Under the pieces are notes generated by a model. The model was not told the origin of the DNA, did not search any database, and was given only the letters and a program-made list of their open reading frames with translations. DNA of 58,197 nt from a bacterium (GTDB lineage Bacteria; B130-G9), in assembly GCA_021160245.1 (NCBI GenBank), contig JAGHCW010000154.1:1-58197 (forward strand), in the 5' to 3' direction. Positions 27,901 through 36,400 of the stretch are shown here, piece by piece. The translations under genes were made by a program, and so were the position numbers. Position 1 is the stretch's first letter. Each line of letters starts with the position of its first letter.

Positions 27901-29166
27901 GGAGATGAGCAGATTGAGATCACAATGGTTGACCGTTCAGACGCCAATTATCCACCAAGTATGCACCCGCATCCTGTAGTATGTGAGTTCACGCCTCATG
28001 GTCTGGAGTTTGACGATCCCGTCAAAGTCACGTTCCCTCTGCCGGAAGGCCACGAAGGATATACTTATGAGACGATCCTGTGGTATGATTCAGACATTGA
28101 AGAGTGGGTTGATCTAGCCGGAACCGTCGATGGAGATACCATATATGTCTGGGTGGATCATTTCTCCAAGTTCGCCCCAGCCTATAGCGACACAGATGGC
28201 TCGCATCACAGGCCTGTTGCGGTGGCAGATGCGACACCCAAGAAGGTCAGCATCGGAGAGACGGTAACGCTAGACGGTTCTGCTAGCTACGATGACGATG
28301 CGGCAGATACCCTTTACTACCGCTGGGACTACGAGTGCGACGGCACGTGGGACACATCTTGGTCAACCGATCCGGTCTCGAGCACATCATACTCAACGGC
28401 CGGCGTAATCGTTGTTCGGTTAGAGGTTAAGGACAACGTCACCGACAGCGCGGCGTATTCAGATAGCGACACCTGCAAAGTATGGGTAGCCTGCAATAGT
28501 ACGCCTACCGCCGAATTCGAGGTTGTTGATAAGAGGGACTCGTACTACAGGGAAGAGACGATCACGTTGGACGCTTCCGCCTCCTTCGACGAGGATGGCG
28601 ACAGCCTTGAGTATCGCTGGGATTGGCAATCGGATGGCGAATACGACACGGGATGGAGTACGGACCCAATGGCCTCCACGTCATACGCAGTCGGCGGCGC
28701 CACATACGTAATCAGGCTCCAAGTGCGTGACGGAGAGGATGCCCGAGATACGGACTGGACTTCGGTATATATCGAGGACCAAACAGCCATTAGGCTGGAT
28801 TCGTTCACTGCTACGCAAACGAGGCGCGGCGTGAATGTCCACTGGGTCACGGGCTGCGAAATTGGAACGGCTGGATTCAACCTGTGGCGCAGCGACGGCG
28901 GCGAATACGTCAAGGTCAACACCCGCCTCATTGGGGCCAAGGGCGGACCCTCCATGGGAGCGAGATACTCCTATATGGACAAGAGCGCAAGTTCCGCGAG
29001 TAGATTCCGTTACAAGCTCGAGGAGATCGAGACCGACGGCCACTCCAACACTTTCGGGCCAATAGAGGTCAGGAGAGCGCCAGATGTGAGAATTGGCCTT
29101 GAGCCGGAGTTCAATCGAACCATTTCTACTCACAGAATGGAGATGGCTCCACAAAGTATGAAGTAA
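24910..29166 (+). CDS. Large secreted protein: TolB-like propeller, Ig-like (Big_5-type), ZU5, two PKD, FN3-like C-terminus
   Basis: A 1418-residue exported protein. A signal peptide ends near FCLA-E. Residues ~40-330 are TolB-type blades with the recurring [VI]-V-W-x-D-x-R-x-G-N-x-[DN]-I-[YF]-M-Y-D. Residues ~335-850 are not recognised. Residues ~850-970 look like a bacterial Ig-like domain (FEFSDSMDQESV). Residues ~975-1090 are a ZU5 domain (GGTASTPGGVEVEIPAGAI). Residues ~1100-1295 are two PKD domains with RWDYECDG / RWDWQSDG strands. Residues ~1297-1395 are the FN3-like 'W-x-T-x-x-E-x-G-x-x-G-F-N-L-W-R' domain common near the ends of secreted proteins. It lacks the C-terminal module of the giant family. 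A strong terminator follows. Role unknown, extracellular. Confidence 0.85.
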   Translation: MRRMVLMGTSCILLSLVLASFCLAETDTWEGMGLDFRTLCDKSGTLAEPRIDFDRVVFGDRSASTWRIYYYEYRTDEIVGPIPYEGLSQQNPDIDFNQICYTERRVTSGTRWVYIYDIETGSHSAVDSQTSVAQLSPHIYKGYVVWHDNRAGFSNYNIYMYDYSDDSVYPVCETSGNQQYADIDDYRVVYETRTAHSQPDIQMYDFNGTAPGSGSYRAICYGGWYAERPSIHGKRVVWQDLRNGNYDIFMYDMDRESGDEEVEICVHSGHQQNPHIRGDFVYWQDSRSDGYGPGVYCYDLRYDQEIFLTSSSGAPTAYRGRVVWAAGGDIESAILPAYTNLSIPGGQHGTKGLEGPGFRPLDYGGDIDLSYTGDDSPSHDWRPSEYAYILSVDGGTLYQVCDDGVHMYEASQDYGLYGGNLWTDGGCTAVLMFREGTKVIIGPNTYMELKWIHPLSLTRLETLIQNYIGVDDVDKFVEASGDLKSLLDSSNAKPGRLSDAVYLMGKYNDNISNSVEKAIETFTSKGKDIPNHLMRSRIFCNTAKCSLYVAGNGLNVLKALLKLWHLLNLDAYLSEIENKALNPYMASFTEKMTDANPWEFASVEAYQDKADIIETMLATNSHDHMMTSSLFHQWWWSWDEDIPTGEWNALFHAKGKWDEGGDWDSTRQTGSDTYHYRRRDKVVDFTRCEPGGGTLVNVFLKAVAGNICDFVTEIAGNFLSTEFKFVIQAMDDNKNINQVVLEEGHIRNVNDILEAKDNKKPMTLFKFSNTGWQSRCTLAVYRTKFEADVSDTGVVTIDMTEGQAILGNCINDDWESDDFWPITWNEGKIVINPGEESDSLPVPYRIEWPFVTAVSPTQYHAVASEDVTYRFEFSDSMDQESVQEDGLLNLVDSASNVKYDDTIQNLIDGGVLTGHWEGLTEEDERSMVLVLVHTSDLDYDVYTYTLGVNGCVDEAGRPVQDGSVEMDFAVVAPIGAAGGTASTPGGVEVEIPAGAIVGDEQIEITMVDRSDANYPPSMHPHPVVCEFTPHGLEFDDPVKVTFPLPEGHEGYTYETILWYDSDIEEWVDLAGTVDGDTIYVWVDHFSKFAPAYSDTDGSHHRPVAVADATPKKVSIGETVTLDGSASYDDDAADTLYYRWDYECDGTWDTSWSTDPVSSTSYSTAGVIVVRLEVKDNVTDSAAYSDSDTCKVWVACNSTPTAEFEVVDKRDSYYREETITLDASASFDEDGDSLEYRWDWQSDGEYDTGWSTDPMASTSYAVGGATYVIRLQVRDGEDARDTDWTSVYIEDQTAIRLDSFTATQTRRGVNVHWVTGCEIGTAGFNLWRSDGGEYVKVNTRLIGAKGGPSMGARYSYMDKSASSASRFRYKLEEIETDGHSNTFGPIEVRRAPDVRIGLEPEFNRTISTHRMEMAPQSMK

Positions 29167-29205
29167 CAAGGCGATAGCATCTTGAGGATTTGACGAAAAG
29201 TTTCG

Positions 29206-29245
29206 GGGCGTCCGGCGAGCGAGCTGGGCGCCCTTTCTATTTTTT
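29206..29245 (+). terminator. Rho-independent terminator after the TolB/ZU5/PKD gene
   Basis: Stem GGGCGTCC (29206-29213) pairs with GGGCGCCC (29226-29233), 8 bp with one G-T pair, around a 12-nt loop. It is followed by TTTCTATTTTT. It lies 40 bp after the stop codon. Confidence 0.85.
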
Positions 29246-29351
29246 GGCCATTCAACCGAGAGCATCAGCCCTTATAGTTCATAGTCGTCCAGCAAGTGTC
29301 TTTCTGAATGCAATATCGAGGCGCGAATTACTCGATTTACACGAAAGACCT

Positions 29352-30289
29352 CTAATCGACCTCACTTGGGGCAGACATCCTCAGCTCATCAAAAAGCGCC
29401 CTATGTTTTAGCGCGGCGCGGTGAAACCTGACCCAGTGCGAGTTGAAAAAGCCGCTCTTCGCCCTGAACGTCTGCCTCGAGAGCCAATCGCGGTCGAAAG
29501 CGTCCATTCCAAGTCCTCGGGTCTCTCGCATTGAAGCGCCGTGGCTCTAAACGCGCTGGCTGAATAACGCGGGCAATCCGGGAACTCTCTCGCCCACTGC
29601 AAGCACTTGCTCCTGCACAGCTCATCGCTGTCCCCACTCTCGCAGTCTGGCCACATTCTCAGGACTTTATCGACTCTGTCCTTGATGGTTGTCCCACTCA
29701 GCCGCGCTTGCCCTTCTCGCCTCGGGCTGAGCCTTGACAAGACAGCTGTAACAAGCCTCAGCTGCCTCGAGGAACTTGTTCGGGTTATTCACATCTGTCC
29801 TTCTCACCTCGCCGGCGGCATTATCATAACGCTCGTAATCCCATACTACCCAAGACCTATCCGGAAGATGCCCAGCCTCAATGTGCCCTAAATCCGGCGG
29901 GCATTGCGGGCCAGCTGATCGAACAGACCCAAACGCCTCATCTCGCCTGCCTCGTCTCGGATGCGGATGCCCCCGATGTCATTCTCCCTAGCCCGGCGCC
30001 CGGAAAAGCCCTCATGCGACCAAGTATCCGCGAAACTATGAAGCGCAATTCCAAGCTGAAACAACCTGATATCAGCATCGCGCTCTCTTAAAGCATCATC
30101 AACAATCGCCCGCGCCATCTCCCCGTTGCGACTCACCGGATAGTCGAGTGGGAATGGACTCTGGCCATCCTCACTGGCCCGTCGCGATGGCAGGAAATGA
30201 AAGGGCATGAATACTTTTCTTTGAACGTTCTCAACAATGGCGAGTTTTGCTAGAGCATGGATGGCGTAGTAGTGAAAATCCCTTTGCAT
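29352..30289 (-). pseudogene. DUF6765-family protein gene, broken by three frameshifts and probably an internal deletion
   Basis: The ATG at 30289 has AGGAGG 5 nt upstream and opens with MQRDFHYYAIHALAKLA. The typical FMPFHFLPS and GIALHSFADTWSHEGFSG blocks follow, then a stop at 29888. In the +1-shifted frame the protein continues at once (GHIEAGHLPDRSWVVWDYE...NKFLEAAEACYSC) and stops near 29686. The original frame then carries TTIKDRVDKVLRMW...ELCRSKCLQW. From about 29525 to the stop at 29352 the second frame again gives FDRDWLSRQTFRAKSG and HWVRFHRAALKHRALFDEL. The N-terminal part between ALAKLAI and MPFHF is far shorter than I expect for this family, suggesting a deletion. I infer a decaying gene; sequencing indels are the alternative. 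Confidence 0.75.
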
Positions 30290-30386
30290 GATTGCCTCCT
30301 GAAAAAGAGAGCTCTCATACTGTGGGCGGCCGGGGCATGAGGTGTTTCGACTACGACCCTATCATACCACGCCCAATAAATGCGAA

Positions 30387-30408
30387 GGGCAGGCACACAG
30401 GCCTGCCC
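30387..30408. repeat. Perfect 8-bp hairpin repeat GGGCAGGC...GCCTGCCC
   Basis: GGGCAGGC (30387-30394), a 6-nt loop and GCCTGCCC (30401-30408). It lies in the 161-bp gap downstream of the giant operon and upstream of the pseudogene. No T-run follows on either strand. It may act as an RNA 3'-end stabiliser for the operon or may be a dispersed repeat. Confidence 0.55.
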
Positions 30409-30450
30409 CACACTTCACATAATCAATCTCTTGAATGTAACCTGCTGTGT

Positions 30451-33400
30451 CTATTCAAATATCCAACTAGCGCTCGCGAGATTGCTTGCGATCTCCATGT
30501 CACAAGAATTGCCGTTGAATGCCGCTACATAGAATGTGTACTCACCCTTGGGCATGAAATCGCCGAACCTGAATCGCACTATCTCCATCGGCCCTATTGA
30601 GGCGCCCGGATCGAGCCTGACGAATACTGGCTGCGGGTCCATCGACCAGCCAGGATAGTACAAACATGTGCCATCCGGTAGAATGACCGCGCCAAGAAGA
30701 TCAACTGGCCATTCCGCTGATTCGTTTTCGATTCCGAACGTCAGAACAAGCTCCTCACCGGCCTTCACGATGGACTTGTCCGTGGCCAGACTGACCTCTA
30801 GCCCTACTCCCCCTGGCCCGCCTTCGGTGCCCTCTCCCAGTAGGGCAACCGTAACAACCGGCTCGGCCGGGTCGTTGCTGTAGATATTCAGTGTGTGCAT
30901 GAACTGGCCAACGGATGGCGGATGGAAACTCAGGTAAACCAACTGCGAGCCGCCGGGCTCAACCGTGAAGGACCAATCGCCGGGCGGGGAATGTTGGGTC
31001 TCATAGAACGTCCCTTCAGGAGTGCCGCTGATCTCAAGCCTGCTGACAAAAAGGTCGCCCGAGCCTACGTTGTTTACGTAAAGCTCGCGGCCCTCGTAGC
31101 CGTTGACTACCATCTGGCCAAAGTCGATAGAATTAACACTGAGGTCGATATCCGGGCCCCCCGTGGGACCCCCACCTGTAACGCCAGTTCCGCTGACCTG
31201 AATGGGCGTGGGGCTGTTAGGATCGTTTGACCGTATCTGGAACATCGTGGAATACGAGCGAGCCTGGTCAGGCGTGAACTCAATCGTCATCGTTATGTAA
31301 GAATCCATCTGAACGAATCTCGGATACCAGGAATAAGGCCGTCCATCCTCGAAAGCCGTCCCAAAACCAGCCTGCGACAGGCCATAGACATAGAGGACAG
31401 CGCCCATGCCTTGAGGGTCCCTGTCGTTATACACCCTGAAGGTCATCTGGTCGGTCTGTCCAATAGCGACAGCGCCAAAATCTAAGTTCATCGGCTCAAC
31501 TCTGATATGAGGCGCTGAGACTGACATCTCCGACGACCCAATCAGATCAATAACCAGAGTCCCCTCATCTGGGTCGTTACTCGTAACGGTTGCGGGGGCG
31601 GCGAAGCTCCCGATGAAAGGCGGCGCAAACGTGACGTCAAAAGTGCTGCTCATTTGCGGACCTATTGTCATGGGGAACATCGCATCGATTGAGAAACCCG
31701 GGACCATTGCATCAACTGCAACGCTGGAGACCTCAAGATCGAGGAGGCCATCGTTGAATACCTCTACCGTAACCGTTCCGCTGTTTCCGGGCATGACCAT
31801 GCCAAAGTCGATCACGCTGTGGCTGAGTCTGATATCCGGCTCATTCGCTGCGTACGTTGTGACGCAATCCGGCTCAAGCGGCGGTCGCTCCACGTTGCCA
31901 GCGTTGTCCGTAGATATGGTATAGAACCTGTAAAGGCCATAGCCATCTCTTGGACGGAACGATATCTGGCCGTACTGACCTGTTCTTGTGATATGCGTCG
32001 TCAAGAAGGGCCCTTCGTTATAGCTATACCACAACGTCGTTCTGTCAATGCCACTCGTATGTTCGACAACACTGAAGTCAATTGTTATCCTCGGGTCCAA
32101 GACTAAGTCCGGTCCAGTGCAGAATGATGAAGGAGGCGACACATCATAGATTATGCTGCAGTCCGGCTCTGTCCTCTCCGACTCAACGTTGCCGGCCCAG
32201 TCGTCTGCTGCGGATATGAAATCGTAGAAACCCTCTCCCTCACGTGCCCAGAAGCTGAATGTTCCCGCGGCTATCTCCATCGAAATACCGGGGTCTTCCC
32301 ATTCGTCCGGTGGCTCAAGATCAGCATAGCGCCGGAAGCGATAGAGCAGTTTAACGCCTCGCACGCCGCAGCCATCCTCGTCAAATCCGACGTCTGGGTC
32401 CTGGGCGCTGAATTGAATCGAGAGAGGCGATCTATTTGCAAATATATCGCTTGAGCAGGTTGAGATGGGGGCTGTCGCGTCATAGAGGAGGAAGCATTCC
32501 TCATCCGTCTTTACTGGCTCGATATTGCCCGCTGTATCCTGGCAGAGCGTATAGAAGCCATAGACTCCCTCGCCGTTGGTTAGTTCGAAATCAAAGGCGC
32601 CGGTGTTTCCAGTCTGCGAGAGGCCCGAGTCCATCGGAGCGCTCGAATTGAATGTGTACCAGAGATAGACAAGCACCGGGTCCGCTCGCTCATCCGCGGC
32701 CACGAACGTGACAGCAACCGCCGTTTCATTCGTAAGGGTTGGGCAGAGGCACTCGGAGACGGGGGCCTGACGGTCCACGATACTCACTGTGTCTGACATG
32801 TCAGGTATCCGCTCACGATGGCCCGCCACATCAATAGCTTGTGTGTAGAACGAGTATTCGCCATCGCCGGCGGTGGGGACGTCAAACGTGAAGGTTCCCT
32901 CGGTCGCCGAGATCACCATGCCGGAGTCCTCAAACTCGTCTCCATTGTAGCACCAATAGAGTCGGACTCGTTCGACACCTGTTACCCCGTCAAACGACTG
33001 ATAGCTCACCTCGATCGAGTCTCCGGTAACATAGTCAGGAGATTCACACCAAGAGCTCGGCGGCTTCGTGTCCAGCAGAGTAATGGAATCTGCCGTTTCA
33101 GGCGCATCTTCTATATTCCCGATGTGGTCCTCTGTGATCGTGTAGAACTCATATCTGCCCTCGACGACTCTCCCTCTCTTATCCACATCAGGATAGCTTA
33201 GGGGAACCCTTAGCCAGACGTCAAAGAGCCCGTGTGCTCCGGAACGGGTAAGGCCGGTGTCCGTCCACTCGCCATCCTCGTATCTGTAGAACAGCTTCAC
33301 AGACTTCAGTCCGTTGTTCAATTCAGTCGCCTGATAGCTGACCTGAATCTGATGTGTAGTCGTTATCTCCGGCGACATACAGAGAGAGGATGGAGCCAAA

Positions 33401-36400
33401 ACGTCAAAATAGACCGAGAGCGAATCCGGAAGAAGCGACGCATTCTCCACGTTGCCCGCGGCGTCAATCGCTACTGTATAGAACTCATAGGTTCCATCGC
33501 CTCGCTTGGGCACAAACCGGAAGACGCCGGAAGGCCCTGAGCATCTCGTCGGCAGAAGTTGCCAATCCTCAAATGAGAGCCGATGCCACAGCTGGACCTC
33601 GACAATTGCGCTGACATTATCTGCGGCCGAGTAGTCAAGATATATCTCGCTATCAGTCAGTCTGTTTAGAGTACACGCTGACTGCGGAGCGGTTTCATCA
33701 TAGATAATCGAGGTCTTGGCCGATGAAGGTCCGAGCTCCGGATTACCCGCCATATCCACGGCGACCGTTGTGAACTCTAAGTTCCCCTCGCCAACTCCCG
33801 ACGCGTCGAAAGCAAACGTATCCTCGTCGCCTGGCATTGAGAGTCCACTGTTCTCCCAATCGCCGCCAGCCAACCTGTAATAAAGCGTTGTCGAAGCAAC
33901 ACCTGTGAACTCGTCGTGAGACCTGAATCTCACCGGAATGGCCGCCTCAGTTATATAGCCGCCATCGTCCGCCCAACAACTGGAGACCGGGCGGCACGTA
34001 TCATAGGACGTCGTGCTGTCCGGCGCATCACTGCCAGTAGGCGCTGCTTCCTGATTGCCGATGTTGTCTCGAGTGACCGTGCGGAAATCATAGACGCCAT
34101 CGCCTCGGTTGACATTGAACTGAATCGTCCCGGATGTGCTCTGTCGAGCCTGACCGCTACATGTCCACGCGCCACCGTTAAATCTAAACCATAGCACCGT
34201 GTGGAAGATACCGTTAACACCCTCGCTAACGAAACTGACCGGAATAGGCATCGCGTCGTCATATTCTGGCGAGATGCAAGACGACTCCGGGACAGCGCCA
34301 TTAAATAAGCACTCGCAGTCGGCGGTAGCCGGCGCTTCCTCAACGTTCCCTACGTAGTCCTCCGCAATTGTGTAGAATTGATATATGCCCTCACCGTCTG
34401 TGGGCACGAAATCAAACACACCTGTCTCCTCGTAGGCTGCCAGCTGAGAGTCTGTGAAATCGAGGGGCCATGACGCGCCTGAACTGAAGCGATACCAGAG
34501 GGCGATTGATTTGACGCCGCTCTTGTTGTCACGCGAGGTGAAAGTCACGGGGATCAGAGGCTCTGTGACCTTGACCGGGCAGTCGCACGTTGACTCTGGA
34601 GCTCTGGGGTCTGGGACCCATTCATCAAAGACGAAGAGCTCGTGCCCAACCGTTATGTAAACAAAGCCGTAGGAATCCAAAGAGGGACTCGAATCGACCG
34701 GAATCCCAAAGTCATACGACCAAAGCAGCGTGCCGTTAGGGTTGAGACAGTAGAAATAGCCATCATCGCTCCCGAAATAGACCCGCCCAGCCTGGTCAAC
34801 GACCGGCGAGGAGACTATCGGTCCGTCGGTATCGAATTGCCAGTTGGCCGTTTGGGTAACCGGATCAACCGAATATAGGGTTCCGTCCATCGATGGCACA
34901 TATACCGTACCGGCAGTCGGGTGAACCGCTGGGGACCCCACAATCGGTCCGCCCGTGGCGAACGTCCAAATAGCTGGGCCGGACGTTGAACGTCCGTGAA
35001 GGACACCCTCCTCTGTGCCGCAGTAGAGCTGATTCTCGTCATGGCTCAAAGTTACCGAAACGGTCGTAATAGCGCCGGGCACTGAGTATGCCCATCTCTG
35101 GCTGAAATCTGGGCGGAAGCAATGCGCAGTATATGTCGCAGCGCCGCCGTACGTGAAATAGATGTTACCATCGGAATCTATGGCCGGCGAGCCCACGACT
35201 GGATAGCCGTAAGCGCCCTGCATGGAAAAGCCCATACCACCTGTGTCTGCGGCAACTGGATAAACAGCGCCATCTTCACACGGGACATAAATCCATCCGT
35301 CATCGCCAACAGTTGGCAAAGCAGTGATCTCCATCGAGTTACCAGTCAGAGGAAGCGGATTTACTACCCAATCTGGATTCGGCAGACCGTCCGGGGTAAT
35401 TGACATCAACGAGCCATCTTCAAGACTCATGATGACGTTGCCTAGATGATCAATGACAGGGCCGAGGCTCGTCGGTATCCCGGATGGGTATGCCCAGTCG
35501 AGCCGTCCGTTAGGCAGAACTGCATAGAGCGTCCCATCTGTGGCCGTAACAAAGAGCCTGGCCGTCTGGTCGATGGCAACCGTGTCGTTGAGATCATACT
35601 CACCGAAAGACCTTGCCCACTCAACCTTATCGGTCAGCGGCCCATCAGCGTCCATGTAGCCCCTGTGGCCTCTGTCGCATCCTTGCATCGGCCAGAGCTC
35701 GCTACAAACCGCAACCCAATAATATGAACCGATGTCGCCGGGATTATGGAGCGCAATTTGAACGTAATATGTGCCACTCTCGTTGCACATGAAGCTAACG
35801 CTCGCGTTGTCACCTACGCCGCCCTGCGTGTCGCTGTCCACCAGCGTGAGGTCCCCGCAACTACCGGAATAAACGAAGACGTCAGTATCGGTAATTACAT
35901 CGTCAATACCGTATGTGAATACGCGGTACCTAATGCCCTCAAGGGCCTCAAATTGAAGCCAATCCTCATCCCCATGAGGCGCGAGCGTGTGATACTGGCC
36001 GACACAATCCGCTTCAATTGGGATTGCGTCACTGCAGACGTCATCGTCCTCATAATCATCTACCTCATACGCGACTACGCTTATGTCGTAGTTATGCGCA
36101 ATAGCGACCGGATAGATACCGTCCCAGCCACCATGTGTGACCATAAGGAAATAGTCATCGTCGGCAGGGCACTCCCACCAAAGCTCCGCGCCCCCACCAT
36201 TACCCTGCGCGCCATCCAAGTATGATGCTCCAGGGCAGGTCCCCGAGTAAACGCCGATATCGGTATCCGCATCCAGCGAGAGGTGATGTGTCCTGAAATA
36301 ATAGTACCAAGAGCCATGCAATGTGGGCATACTGAACCAATCCTGATCAGGTCCCAGGCGATCATAAATGAGGCTATGGTCCTCGTATTGTGGGAAGCCT

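Noticed and set aside
29888-30289. The 133-codon frame as an intact small gene
   Set aside because: Its sequence continues as a DUF6765 protein in other frames without a gap, so it is the 5' part of a broken longer gene.
30454-30801. C-terminal module as a type IX secretion CTD
   Set aside because: The usual Y-P-N-P-F opening and the G-x-Y-x-x-x-[LV] end with a lysine-rich tail are absent. The order of motifs differs.
31848-34611. Repeat array as a CRISPR or DNA tandem repeat
   Set aside because: The periodicity exists only at protein level, with units of about 300 bp that are strongly diverged in DNA. No short identical repeats with spacers occur anywhere in the window.
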